A DNA stretch of 51,613 nucleotides, taken from contig NW_026712497.1 of assembly GCF_022539665.2 (NCBI RefSeq), positions 1-51,613 on the forward strand. The letters run 5' to 3'. The translations under genes and the position numbers were made by a program. Below the pieces are notes generated by a model that saw only the letters and a program-made list of their open reading frames with translations, was not told the origin of the DNA and did no database searches. Positions 1-12,382 of this stretch are shown piece after piece (positions within the stretch are counted from its first letter, which is position 1; every line of letters begins with the position of its first letter). This stretch comes from Daphnia carinata. Lineage: Eukaryota; Arthropoda; Branchiopoda; Diplostraca; Daphniidae.

Positions 1-3000
1 TCGAATGGATTCATAACCAGCGTTCTAGCATATACCGTTCAAAAGTTAGCATTTTTAAATTTTTCAAAGCCATCTAGCGGTCGCATTTCAAGTTATAATT
101 AAATCAAACACATCTCAATCGACGTAACTTTTCATTCTGCGTCGAATGGATTCATTCCCAGCGTTCTATCTCTAACCGTTCAAAAGTTAGCATTTTTAAA
201 TTTTTCAAAGCCATCTAGCGGTCGCATTTCAAGTTATAATTAAATCAAACACATCTCAATCGACGTAACTTTTCATTCTGCGTCGAATGGATTCATTCCC
301 AGCGTTCTATCTCTAACCGTTCAAAAGTTAGCATTTTTAAATTTTTCAAAGCCATCTAGCGGTCGCATTTCAAGTTATAATTAAATCAAACACATCTCAA
401 TCGACGTAACTTTTCATTCTGCGTCGAATGGATTCATTCCCAGCGTTCTATCTCTAACCGTTCAAAAGTTAGCATTTTTAAATTTTTCAAAGCCATCTAG
501 CGGTCGCATTTCAAGTTATAATTAAATCAAACACATCTCAATCGACGTAACTTTTCATTCTGCGTCGAATGGATTCATTCCCAGCGTTCTATCTCTAACC
601 GTTCAAAAGTTAGCATTTTTAAATTTTTCAAAGCCATCTAGCGGTCGCATTTCAAGTTATAATTAAATCAAACACATCTCAATCGACGTAACTTTTCATT
701 CTGCGTCGAATGGATTCATTCCCAGCGTTCTATCTCTAACTGGTCAAAAGTTATCATTTTTAAATTTTTCAAAGCCATCTAGCGGTCGCATTTCAAGTTA
801 TAATTAAATCAAACACATTTCAATCGACGTAACTTTTCATTCTGCGTCGAATGGATTCATTCCCAGCGTTCTATCTCTAACCGTTCAAAAGTTAGCATTT
901 TTAAATTTTTCAAAGCCATCTAGCGGTCGCATTTCAAGTTATAATTAAATCAAACACATCTCAATCGACGTAACTTTTCATTCTGCGTCGAATGGATTCA
1001 TAACCAGCGTTCTAGCATATACCGTTCAAAAGTTAGCATTTTTAAATTTTTCAAAGCCATCTAGCGGTCGCATTTCAAGTTATAATTAAATCAAACACAT
1101 CTCAATCGACGTAACTTTTCATTCTGCGTCGAATGGATTCATTCCCAGCGTTCTATCTCTAACCGTTCAAAAGTTAGCATTTTTAAATTTTTCAAAGCCA
1201 TCTAGCGGTCGCATTTCAAGTTATAATTAAATCAAACACATCTCAATCGACGTAACTTTTCATTCTGCGTCGAATGGATTCATAACCAGCGTTCTAGCAT
1301 ATACCGTTCAAAAGTTAGCATTTTTAAATTTTTCAAAGCCATCTAGCGGTCGCATTTCAAGTTATAATTAAATCAAACACATCTCAATCGACGTAACTTT
1401 TCATTCTGCGTCGAATGGATTCATTCCCAGCGTTCTATCTCTAACCGTTCAAAAGTTAGCATTTTTAAATTTTTCAAAGCCATCTAGCGGTCGCATTTCA
1501 AGTTATAATTAAATCAAACACATCTCAATCGACGTAACTTTTCATTCTGCGTCGAATGGATTCATAACCAGCGTTCTAGCATATACCGTTCAAAAGTTAG
1601 CATTTATAAATTTTTCAAAGCCATCTAGCGGTCGCATTTCAAGTTATAATTAAATCAAACACATCTCAATCGACGTAACTTTTCATTCTGCGTCGAATGG
1701 ATTCATTCCCAGCGTTCTATCTCTAACCGTTCAAAAGTTAGCATTTTTAAATTTTTCAAAGCCATCTAGCGGTCGCATTTCAAGTTATAATTAAATCAAA
1801 CACATCTCAATCGACGTAACTTTTCATTCTGCGTCGAATGGATTCATTCCCAGCGTTCTATCTCTAACCGTTCAAAAGTTAGCATTTTTAAATTTTTCAA
1901 AGCCATCTAGCGGTCGCATTTCAAGTTATAATTAAATCAAACACATCTCAATCGACGTAACTTTTCATTCTGCGTCGAATGGATTCATTCCCAGCGTTCT
2001 ATCTCTAACCGTTCAAAAGTTAGCATTTTTAAATTTTTCAAAGCCATCTAGCGGTCGCATTTCAAGTTATAATTAAATCAAACACATCTCAATCGACGTA
2101 ACTTTTCATTCTGCGTCGAATGGATTCATTCCCAGCGTTCTATCTCTAACCGTTCAAAAGTTAGCATTTTTAAATTTTTCAAAGCCATCTAGCGGTCGCA
2201 TTTCAAGTTATAATTAAATCAAACACATCTCAATCGACGTAACTTTTCATTCTGCGTCGAATGGATTCATTCCCAGCGTTCTATCTCTAACCGTTCAAAA
2301 GTTAGCATTTTTAAATTTTTCAAAGCCATCTAGCGGTCGCATTTCAAGTTATAATTAAATCAAACACATCTCAATCGACGTAACTTTTCATTCTGCGTCG
2401 AATGGATTCATTCCCAGCGTTCTATCTCTAACCGTTCAAAAGTTAGCATTTTTAAATTTTTCAAAGCCATCTAGCGGTCGCATTTCAAGTTATAAAAGCG
2501 GTCGCATTTCAAGTTATAATTAAATCAAACACATCTCAATCGACGTAACTTTTCATTCTGCGTCGAATGGATTCATTCCCAGCGTTCTATCTCTAACCGT
2601 TCAAAAGTTAGCATTTTTAAATTTTTCAAAGCCATCTAGCGGTCGCATTTCAAGTTATAATTAAATCAAACACATCTCAATCGACGTAACTTTTCATTCT
2701 GCGTCGAATGGATTCATTCCCAGCGTTCTATCTCTAACCGTTCAAAAGTTAGCATTTTTAAATTTTTCAAAGCCATCTAGCGGTCGCATTTCAAGTTATA
2801 ATTAAATCAAACACATCTCAATCGACGTAACTTTTCATTCTGCGTCGAATGGATTCATTCCCAGCGTTCTATCTTTAACCGTTCAAAAGTTAGCATTTTT
2901 AAATTTTTCAAAGCCATCTAGCGGTCGCATTTCAAGTTATAATTAAATCAAACACATCTCAATCGACGTAACTTTTCATTCTGCGTCGAATGGATTCATA

Positions 3001-6000
3001 ACCAGCGTTCTATCTCTAACCGTTCAAAAGTTAGCATTTTTAAATTTTTCAAAGCCATCTAGCGGTCGCATTTCAAGTTATAATTAAATCAAACACATCT
3101 CAATCGACGTAACTTTTCATTCTGCGTCGAATGGATTCATTCCCAGCGTTCTATCTTTAACCGTTCAAAAGTTAGCATTTTTAAATTTTTCAAAGCCATC
3201 TAGCGGTCGCATTTCAAGTTATAATTAAATCAAACACATCTCAATCGACGTAACTTTTCATTCTGCGTCGAATGGATTCATTCCCAGCGTTCTATCTCTA
3301 ACCGTTCAAAAGTTAGCATTTTTAAATTTTTCAAAGCCATCTAGCGGTCGCATTTCAAGTTATAATTAAATCAAACACATCTCAATCGACGTAACTTTTC
3401 ATTCTGCGTCGAATGGATTCATAACCAGCGTTCTAGCATATACCGTTCAAAAGTTAGCATTTTTAAATTTTTCAAAGCCATCTAGCGGTCGCATTTCAAG
3501 TTATAATTAAATCAAACACATCTCAATCGACGTAACTTTTCATTCTGCGTCGAATGGATTCATAACCAGCGTTCTAGCATATACCGTTCAAAAGTTAGCA
3601 TTTTTAAATTTTTCAAAGCCATCTAGCGGTCGCATTTCAAGTTATAATTAAATCAAACACATCTCAATCGACGTAACTTTTCATTCTGCGTCGAATGGAT
3701 TCATTCCCAGCGTTCTATCTCTAACCGTTCAAAAGTTAGCATTTTTAAATTTTTCAAAGCCATCTAGCGGTCGCATTTCAAGTTATAATTAAATCAAACA
3801 CATCTCAATCGACGTAACTTTTCATTCTGCGTCGAATGGATTCATTCCCAGCGTTCTATCTCTAACCGTTCAAAAGTTAGCATTTTTAAATTTTTCAAAG
3901 CCATCTAGCGGTCGCATTTCAAGTTATAATTAAATCAAACACATCTCAATCGACGTAACTTTTCATTCTGCGTCGAATGGATTCATTCCCAGCGTTCTAT
4001 CTCTAACCGTTCAAAAGTTAGCATTTTTAAATTTTTCAAAGCCATCTAGCGGTCGCATTTCAAGTTATAATTAAATCAAACACATCTCAATCGACGTAAC
4101 TTTTCATTCTGCGTCGAATGGATTCATAACCAGCGTTCTATCATAACCGTTCAAAAGTTAGCATTTTTAAATTTTTCAAAGCCATCTAGCGGTCGCATTT
4201 CAAGTTATAATTAAATCAAACACATCTCAATCGACGTAACTTTTCATTCTGCGTCGAATGGATTCATTCCCAGCGTTCTATCTCTAACCGTTCAAAAGTT
4301 AGCATTTTTAAATTTTTCAAAGCCATCTAGCGGTCGCATTTCAAGTTATAATTAAATCAAACACATCTCAATCGACGTAACTTTTCATTCTGCGTCGAAT
4401 GGATTCATTCCCAGCGTTCTATCTCTAACCGTTCAAAAGTTAGCATTTTTAAATTTTTCAAAGCCATCTAGCGGTCGCATTTCAAGTTATAATTAAATCA
4501 AATCATGGATTCATAACCAGCGTTCTAGCATATACCGTTCAAAAGTTAGCATTTTTAAATTTTTCAAAGCCATCTAGCGGTCGCATTTCAAGTTATAATT
4601 AAATCAAACACATCTCAATCGACGTAACTTTTCATTCTGCGTCGAATGGATTCATTCCCAGCGTTCTATCTCTAACTGGTCAAAAGTTATCATTTTTAAA
4701 TTTTTCAAAGCCATCTAGCGGTCGCATTTCAAGTTATAATTAAATCAAACACATCTCAATCGACGTAACTTTTCATTCTGCGTCGAATGGATTCATTCCC
4801 AGCGTTCTATCTCTAACCGTTCAAAAGTTAGCATTTTTAAATTTTTCAAAGCCATCTAGCGGTCGCATTTCAAGTTATAATTAAATCAAACACATCTCAA
4901 TCGACGTAACTTTTCATTCTGCGTCGAATGGATTCATAACCAGCGTTCTAGCATATACCGTTCAAAAGTTAGCATTTTTAAATTTTTCAAAGCCATCTAG
5001 CGGTCGCATTTCAAGTTATAATTAAATCAAACACATCTCAATCGACGTAACTTTTCATTCTGCGTCGAATGGATTCATTCCCAGCGTTCTATCTCTAACC
5101 GTTCAAAAGTTAGCATTTTTAAATTTTTCAAAGCCATCTAGCGGTCGCATTTCAAGTTATAATTAAATCAAACACATCTCAATCGACGTAACTTTTCATT
5201 CTGCGTCGAATGGATTCATTCCCAGCGTTCTATCTCTAACCGTTCAAAAGTTAGCATTTTTAAATTTTTCAAAGCCATCTAGCGGTCGCATTTCAAGTTA
5301 TAATTAAATCAAACACATCTCAATCGACGTAACTTTTCATTCTGCGTCGAATGGATTCATAACCAGCGTTCTAGCATATACCGTTCAAAAGTTAGCATTT
5401 TTAAATTTTTCAAAGCCATCTAGCGGTCGCATTTCAAGTTATAATTAAATCAAACACATCTCAATCGACGTAACTTTTCATTCTGCGTCGAATGGATTCA
5501 TTCCCAGCGTTCTATCTCTAACCGTTCAAAAGTTAGCATTTTTAAATTTTTCAAAGCCATCTAGCGGTCGCATTTCAAGTTATAATTAAATCAAACACAT
5601 CTCAATCGACGTAACTTTTCATTCTGCGTCGAATGGATTCATAACCAGCGTTCTAGCATATACCGTTCAAAAGTTAGCATTTTTAAATTTTTCAAAGCCA
5701 TCTAGCGGTCGCATTTCAAGTTATAATTAAATCAAACACATCTCAATCGACGTAACTTTTCATTCTGCGTCGAATGGATTCATTCCCAGCGTTCTATCTC
5801 TAACCGTTCAAAAGTTAGCATTTTTAAATTTTTCAAAGCCATCTAGCGGTCGCATTTCAAGTTATAATTAAATCAAACACATCTCAATCGACGTAACTTT
5901 TCATTCTGCGTCGAATGGATTCATTCCCAGCGTTCTATCTCTAACCGTTCAAAAGTGAGCATTTTTAAATTTTTCAAAGCCATCTAGCGGTCGCATTTCA

Positions 6001-7241
6001 AGTTATAATTAAATCAAACACATCTCAATCGACGTAACTTTTCATTCTGCGTCGAATGGATTCATTCCCAGCGTTCTATCCAGCGTTCTATCTTTATCTA
6101 CCGTTATAATTTCAAAAGTTAGCATTTTTAAATTTTTCAAAGCCATCTAGCGGTCGCATTTCAAGTTATAATTAAATCAAACACATCTCAATCGACGTAA
6201 CTTTTCATTCTGCGTCGAATGGATTCATAACCAGCGTTCTAGCATATACCGTTCAAAAGTTAGCATTTTTAAATTTTTCAAAGCCATCTAGCGGTCGCAT
6301 TTCAAGTTATAATTAAATCAAACACATCTCAATCGACGTAACTTTTCATTCTGCGTCGAATGGATTCATTCCCAGCGTTCTATCTCTAACTGGTCAAAAG
6401 TTATCATTTTTAAATTTTTCAAAGCCATCTAGCGGTCGCATTTCAAGTTATAATTAAATCAAACACATCTCAATCGACGTAACTTTTCATTCTGCGTCGA
6501 ATGGATTCATTCCCAGCGTTCTATCTCTAACCGTTCAAAAGTTAGCATTTTTAAATTTTTCAAAGCCATCTAGCGGTCGCATTTCAAGTTATAATTAAAT
6601 CAAACACATCTCAATCGACGTAACTTTTCATTCTGCGTCGAATGGATTCATTCCCAGCGTTCTATCTCTAACTGGTCAAAAGTTATCATTTTTAAATTTT
6701 TCAAAGCCATCTAGCGGTCGCATTTCAAGTTATAATTAAATCAAACACATCTCAATCGACGTAACTTTTCATTCTGCGTCGAATGGATTCATTCCCAGCG
6801 TTCTATCTCTAACCGTTCAAAAGTTAGCATTTTTAAATTTTTCAAAGCCATCTAGCGGTCGCATTTCAGGTTATAATTAAATCAAACACATCTCAATCGA
6901 CGTAACTTTTCATTCTGCGTCGAATGGATTCATTCCCAGCGTTCTATCTCTAACCGTTCAAAAGTTAGCATTTTTAAATTTTTCAAAGCCATCTAGCGGT
7001 CGCATTTCAAGTTATAATTAAATCAAACACATCTCAATCGACGTAACTTTTCATTCTGCGTCGAATGGATTCATTCCCAGCGTTCTATCTCTAACCGTTC
7101 AAAAGTTAGCATTTTTAAATTTTTCAAAGCCATCTAGCGGTCGCATTTCAAGTTATAATTAAATCAAACACATCTCAATCGACGTAACTTTTCATTCTGC
7201 GTCGAATGGATTCATAACCAGCGTTCTAGCATATACCGTTC
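1..7241. repeat. 141-bp satellite array, about 51 monomers
   Basis: Tandem monomers start at 1, 142, 283, 424 and so on, a strict 141-bp step, each beginning TCGAATGGATTCAT. Three monomer classes are visible: A (CATAACCAGCGTTCTAGCAT), B (CATTCCCAGCGTTCTATCTC) and C (B with CTGGTCAAAAGTTATC). B dominates, and A alternates with B near 1.0-1.7 kb and 5.3-5.8 kb. Identity between copies is very high, so homogenisation is recent. Register breaks lie near 2495 (partial duplication), 4140 (5-nt loss), 4504 (loss of about 37 nt) and 6080 (scrambled unit). Each monomer contains GCCATCTAGCGG, whose complement CCGCTAGATGGC matches the core of the CTCF consensus. No open reading frame of note. The left end lies outside the window. 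Confidence 0.97.
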
Positions 7242-7244
7242 ATC

Positions 7245-7563
7245 GTTCTGCATGTTAGTATCTCTTCCGCAAAAATTTCCCGCATTTTAGTATCCCTTCC
7301 GCAAAATGTTCCGCATTTTAGTGTCCTATCCGCAAAGTTTTCCCGCAATTTAGTGTCCCCTCCGCAAACTTTTCCCGCATTTTAGTATTCTTTCCGCAAC
7401 TAATTTCCCGCATCTTAGTGTTTCTTCTGCAAATGTTTCCCCGCATTTTAGTGTCCTTGCCACAAAAAATTTTCCGCATTTTAGTGCGGTTCGGAAATAA
7501 AAATTTCCGCACTTTGGTAGCCTTTCCGCAAAGATTTTCCTGTATTTTAGTTTCTTTTCCACA
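7245..7563. repeat. 32-bp minisatellite, about 9-10 copies
   Basis: Diverged tandem units of 31-33 bp with the consensus CCGCATTTTAGTGTCCTTCC followed by GCAAAATTTTC. The array begins directly where the 141-bp satellite breaks off in its last class A monomer (near 7241). Minus-strand frames through it give repeated CGKxTKMRE peptides, which merely translate the repeat. Unit divergence is much higher than in the satellite, so the two arrays have different ages. Confidence 0.9.
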
Positions 7564-8309
7564 TTTCATCATAATTAGTTAATCACCGGTCCCGTTAACT
7601 GGTAGAAGTACTACGTTCTTACGTTTGTGTACAGTTTACAGTCTTCCCATAAGGTAAAAGCTTTTATTTGTTTATTGCATACTAAAGACTTAACACAGTG
7701 GCAACCCTTGACGACAAATTAATGGGGAAGAAACTAATATTTAGAAAACAGTAGCAGGAGTGAAGGTGGAGACAAAAGTGTTTTGTAGCAGAAGATTTAG
7801 TTTTTATGCCCATCATAGTCTAAATTTGAATGTTGTATGAACATGCTGTCGGCTAACCAATTATGGACATCATCAATAGTTTGGTTTACAATTTATTAAT
7901 TCTTTGTTTCTTTGTTTCTTTGCTGGAAATTTAATCTTTATTAGAATGGACAGCTTTTAGGCTATTTAAAATTTTGGCTTCATTACAGTTTGCTGACAGG
8001 TGGCATTTCAAAGATTTGCATCCATCGTCAATTCACAAGAGGTACTACAAACTGTTTCACAGATTAATTGGTTTATGTGATATGTGTTAAATGCCAGTAC
8101 CTTCTTTTTGTAGGTTATATCGTGTAACTCTTGTGGTCTGTGCAGCATGGTTTACAGATTGCAGTTGTAAATCTCATGGTGTGTTCAGCCTTTTGAGTTA
8201 TAAAGCTGTTTGCGGTGGAGGAAACTAAACCATTAGAAAGTACTGAATGATGAAAGTGTATTTCAAAGGGAAGTTCTATCAGGTACATAAGTAACATAAA
8301 AATAAAAAC
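7564..8309. other. No gene recognised
   Basis: A+T-rich unique-looking sequence. Only short frames without codon-like character are present, and no RNA gene or transposon end is seen. Confidence 0.6.
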
Positions 8310-8660
8310 TTGAAGTTCCAGACAATGCCCTTGAGCAATGTTTTAATTGTAACATTTATTTTCCCTCTAGTAAGTTGTTTGGCATAGTGGTATTATAAAA
8401 ACAATCATTATTTTATGTTTTTTCTTTAGGTTTTTTTGCTTCAGTTTACTACTGTTGCTGGATGGACAACGAAAGATTGAATCACCAACATATTAAGCTG
8501 GCAGCTCTTGGTCAAACTCATTGGGCATGAAGATATCATTTATTTGGGAATATTTGTTCGCTTCAATACAATTATTCCTGTAGGTTTTCTTCATTGGGGT
8601 TTTAGTCACCAAACATTTTTTCTTCTTTAGGGTTTGTTAGATATGGTTGGAAGTGGTTTC
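8310..8660 (+). repeat. Dispersed 330-bp repeat, copy 1
   Basis: This stretch matches 12000-12330 in the same orientation, through shared blocks such as CTTGAGCAATGTT, GTAAGTTGTTTG, CTGGATGGACAA and GTCACCAAACATTTTTT. Divergence is moderate, with small indels. It has no coding potential. Both copies contain polypyrimidine-AG strings resembling splice acceptors, so it may derive from a duplicated transcribed region. Confidence 0.75.
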
Positions 8661-10330
8661 AAAAATTTAGACGTAGCAGCTATTAGACTGGTAGTGTTGG
8701 CCCCATGAATCTTATTTTCTTCAAGCATTCACGTATTCCACGATGAAACAAAAAAAAACGGAACCAGCGTAACGGTATGAGATGTTTAATAACTAAATTA
8801 GTGTCATTTTATAAAATTCTGTCATTTAGGTTTGGCTTGATAACGATAGTGAGGCATATTAACATGCTGGAAACCTGGTTTTACCATGCAAAGTAGATTG
8901 TATGACACTTTAAATTCAACTTCGTGTAATGGGTTTGACACTTAACACTTAATAAGGTATTAGTAACCAGATTTATTAACAAATATATTTGGAAATGTAA
9001 TGCAATGTTGTTGTTTTTTTTTTTTTTTTTTTTTTTACAGATACAACAGAATAACAAAGTCATTGAATGTACGTGAGATTGGAATGTTGAAGGATGAGAC
9101 ATGGATTTGAACAAATGGCAAGAAAAAAGATGAACAGGAACCAATAAGCTAGAAAAAATTGTGGGTTGGCAAAACATAATAATTTCATTTTTCGTAGGAT
9201 AGTTAATGAAGGATGTTTGAAGAATTGCTGATAGATTATCCAGTTAGGAATGGTTTATTGCTTGTGTTCTTTCTGTTGCATGTCTGTGGTAAGAAACCTT
9301 AAAACTTTTGTCCGGTTTATTTCCTCTTATTAATCTAACAGTTTAAATCAATTTTACACTGTTTACTAACTATTGACAAAGTTCAATAGGCCAGAACATT
9401 ACTGTGTGTTCATGTATAGCAATCAGTCAACACCTGCTGGTATTATATGCCTAATAACTAATCTTTGTTTCGTGGCTTTGTATTAACCTTTAGGCTGAAT
9501 GAAAGTAATCAAAAAAAGAGGAAAAGATAAAAAGGAGGCACTTTACCGTGCCATTGTTTCCACTTTTTTTTCTTATTGTGTTTTCTTGCTTGATCATTTT
9601 CAAAGTTTACAGTGAGGAGATGCTATTCACAGTGCACCTTAGTTTCAAATCCAGTGTGCAAAATTGCTTCTAACAGTGGGACTTTGTCAACAAAAATATC
9701 ACTAGCTTGACAAAAGAACAAGCTAACTGAAAGGTTTTGTATTGCAAGAAACATTTAGCAATGCTGTCAACATCTTGATCGTATATATTTACCAAGGAAA
9801 TAAAGCTTTTCTGCCTCTGTCTCAGCAACGACAGGACAAGGAGGTAAGGTGATAATTTTAATTTTTAATACCAAGGTTGTGTTTGTTGTTCCTGTTTAAG
9901 TAATAATTAACTTGGTAAGGATTATACTGTGGGGATAATACCAAAGATTTGAATGTTATTTTACCGATTGCAGTGAAGAAAAATATTTGTTATTATTAAA
10001 ATGTTACAAAGTGATTTATTTATCTCAAAGTGCTGATTTATTAGTAGAACTTTTTGGAATTTATTTCCAAGCCATGTGTTTGCCAAGAAGAATCATTGAT
10101 CACGTTCAATTGTGGGTCCTAAAGATTACTACATTAATTTTTTCAAAATTAAAACATATTTGGACCCACCTATACTGAAGCCAAACTACACTTCGTGGAT
10201 TTTCAAAGAACTTTTGACATAATGTATAAGACTGTACAGGTATCTATATTATCGATCATCTCATTTATGATCGATATGATCTCATTTATGATATCTGATG
10301 ATAATATAGATCATATATAATTTAGATTTA
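8661..10330. other. No gene recognised; long poly-T tract
   Basis: A+T-rich sequence with a poly-T run of about 20 nt near 9016-9036. Frames are short and unconvincing. A 63-residue plus-strand frame at 9987-10178 has no recognisable motif and is not called. Confidence 0.5.
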
Positions 10331-10547
10331 ATATTTAACATGAATCACGAATATTAAATTTGTTTTTCTCTAGACTTCATAGTTTAAGAGATATTTTAAA
10401 TATAAAATTAGGTACGCTAGAAATTTAAGGCCCGACAAGACAACGAGCCCGACTTTTACCTAAAAAATTAATATCAATAAAACTAGATAAATATATATGA
10501 GTTAGATGCTAAATTTAACAAGAATCACGAAAATGAAATTTGTTGTT
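10331..10547. repeat. Short direct repeat, about 175 bp apart
   Basis: Two blocks near 10335-10362 and 10515-10543 share the pattern AACATGAATCACGAAtATnAAATTTGTT. They sit just left of the inverted-repeat elements and are not part of them. Function unknown. Confidence 0.5.
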
Positions 10548-10770
10548 CACCATGTTAAAACCATGGTGTATTAGTAATGGTGAGACAACTCTCCATTTTA
10601 AGGTCTATCTCGAATGAAGCCTGTTTTCAGAGGAGGTGGGTGTGGCCTAACTGAGGAGACTTATAGCCAACGCCACCATCGGAACTACTTAGGAACTAGA
10701 TCATTCGCCAACCACTGAATGGCAAAGGAGGAGATGTACTAGTGTCGCGGTAGGGGAGTAATAACAAATA

Positions 10771-10832
10771 TAGTGGTCTAATGGACAGAACATTCGATTG
10801 CAGTACGGGAGTCTCGAGTTCGAACCCAGTAT
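10771..10832 (+). promoter_or_regulatory. tRNA-like internal Pol III promoter (A and B boxes)
   Basis: TAGTGGTCTAATGG resembles a tRNA A box and GAGTTCGAACCC a B box, about 35 nt apart, with a TTGCAGT anticodon-loop-like string between. Stems pair poorly, so this is a tRNA-derived segment rather than a tRNA gene. It lies inside the outer inverted-repeat element. An almost identical segment is in the inner element at 11446-11507. Confidence 0.6.
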
Positions 10833-11290
10833 AAATCTTTCTTTTTTCTCCTTTCCTAACTTAAAGTGGCCACGTGCGGCGCTAGGTTCTACTTTCCACT
10901 GTTTTTCCACACATTTCAATTCTATATTAGTTGCCAAACAGTGGAAAGTGGAAAGCTAAAAAGTTTTGTTGATTTTTATTTTGTTAAGGAGCGACAAGTA
11001 CAAACAAGATTTTTTCCCACTTCTTCCACATTCTATACGAAGTAAACATAAAAATACGATAATATAACTACACAAAGGTTAGAAGTTAATTTTGATATGT
11101 AACAGGTAATGGGATAATGGGACATGTCCCCTTGTTTGGACTTAAAAAATTTTTAAAGTAGGTGCAGCCTTTACTTTTTATTCAATATCGGCCACTAAGC
11201 GTCTCTCACTGTAGGTAACCTGGACCACAAATAGGCTTCAGCCGAGATAGGCCGTTATAACGAAGAGTTGTCTCACCATTACTAATACCA

Positions 11291-11859
11291 TGGTGTACAA
11301 GGATGGTGAAACAACTCTCCATTTTAAGGCCTATCTCGAATGAAGCCTGTTTCATAGGAGGTGGGTGTGGCCTAATTGAGGTTAGATATAGCCAACGCCA
11401 CCATCATATTTACTAGTGTCGCGATAAGAAAGGTATTACAAATTCTGTGGTCTAATGGATAGAACACTCGATTACAGTACGGGAGTCTCGAGTGCGAACC
11501 CAGTATAGATCTTTCTTTTTTCTCCTTTCCTATTGCTATATAAATTTAATTCATTATAACGGGCTACTTTTAAACAAAAGAATTGATCATTAAATTTATT
11601 CTAAACGAACTAAACGTCAAATACGATAATATAATAAAAGAAAAGTTATAACGGTAATTTGATAGCTAAGAGGTAATGGGATAATGGGACACGTCCCCTT
11701 GTTTGGACTTAGAAAATTTTTCAAGCAGGTGCAGCCTTTACCTTTTACTTCAATATCGGCCACTAGGCGTCTCTGACAATATCTAACCTAGACCCCTATT
11801 AGCCTTCAGCCGAGATAGGCCGTTATAACGAAGAGTTCTTTCACCATCCTTGTACACCA
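11291..11859. mobile_element. Inner TIR element, same family, nested
   Basis: The ends TGGTGTACAAGGATGGTG and CACCATCCTTGTACACCA are inverted copies of each other. The interior follows the outer element in the same order (CTCCATTTTAAGGC, TGGGTGTGGCCTAA, tRNA-like segment, GATAATGGGACA, GAGATAGGCCGTTATAAC). It lacks the roughly 150 extra bases of the outer copy. Flanks ACTAATACCA (left) and GCTAATACACCA (right) form an imperfect target duplication belonging to the outer element's right terminus, which indicates insertion into it. The outermost bases match between the two ends of one element better than between elements. Confidence 0.75.
11446..11507 (+). promoter_or_regulatory. tRNA-like internal Pol III promoter, second copy
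   Basis: Shares GTGGTCTAATGG and CAGTACGGGAGTCTCGAG with the copy at 10771. The B box is degraded to GTGCGAACCC, so this copy probably promotes less well if at all. Confidence 0.5.
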
Positions 11860-11999
11860 TGCTAATACACCATGTTAAAACCATTAGATAAGTAACGGTT
11901 AGGCAACGCAGCCTCACTAGTAGTTCCCGCCAATTTTTTCTGCTATGCCAAACTTCAGACGAAGTCCGGCAGCGGAGGTGTGCAGTCACGTATCTAAAA

Positions 12000-12330
12000 C
12001 ATAGGAAGTTCTAGAAAATGCTCTTGAGCAATGTTGTAAGCATAACTTTTATTTCCCCTTTATTAAGTTGTTTGTCGTAGTGGTATAAAAAAGAATCTTT
12101 ATCTTACGTTTTTTCTCAGGACTTTTGTTTTGATTTACTGCTGTTCCTGGATGGACAATGAACGATAGAAACAACAACATAGTAAGCTGGCAACCCATTT
12201 GGCATGGATATATATAAGTGAACAAATATTCTCAAATCAAAGTATAAGTATTTGTGTAGGTTTTCCTCTTTTGGGCTTTAGTCACCAAACATTTTTTATT
12301 CTTTAGGGTTTGTCGGATGTGTGTACGTTT
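12000..12330 (+). repeat. Dispersed 330-bp repeat, copy 2
   Basis: Same-orientation relative of 8310-8660 (see that entry). It lies immediately upstream of the first HP1-like relic, suggesting that the duplicated unit once included both. Confidence 0.75.
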
Positions 12331-12382
12331 CTAATTTATTTCAGCTTTTTGTTTAGTGGAATATAATTTATTTCAGTTTTTC

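Larger units (their letters stand above)
10562..11874. mobile_element. Outer TIR element (non-autonomous) with nested copy inside its right end
   Basis: The left terminus CATGGTGTATTAGTAATGG is mirrored on the right by CCATTACTAATAC, and after the nested element at 11291-11859 is skipped the last terminal bases CTAATACACCATG appear at 11862-11874. The inverted terminal region extends about 55 bp. A direct repeat CACCATGTTAAAACCAT flanks the whole (10548-10564 and 11868-11884) and contains the probable target duplication TTAAAAC. There is no transposase frame. Inside is a tRNA-like segment with A and B box matches. Superfamily not identified; termini overlap the duplication, so exact ends are uncertain by several bases. 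Confidence 0.75.

Noticed and set aside
1-7241. CRISPR-like array
   Set aside because: Units are contiguous 141-bp monomers without variable spacers, and the sequence is eukaryotic.
1-7241. CENP-B box in the satellite
   Set aside because: No match to the spaced TTCG...A..CGGG pattern was found in the monomer.
7318-7572. Minus-strand 84- and 70-residue frames with CGKxTKMRE repeats
   Set aside because: They are translations of the 32-bp minisatellite in two frames, with no start context or other support.
10569-11854. TA dinucleotide target duplications (mariner-type) around each inverted-repeat element
   Set aside because: The inverted similarity extends outward past the TA, and longer direct repeats (around TTAAAAC and CTAATAC) explain the flanks better.
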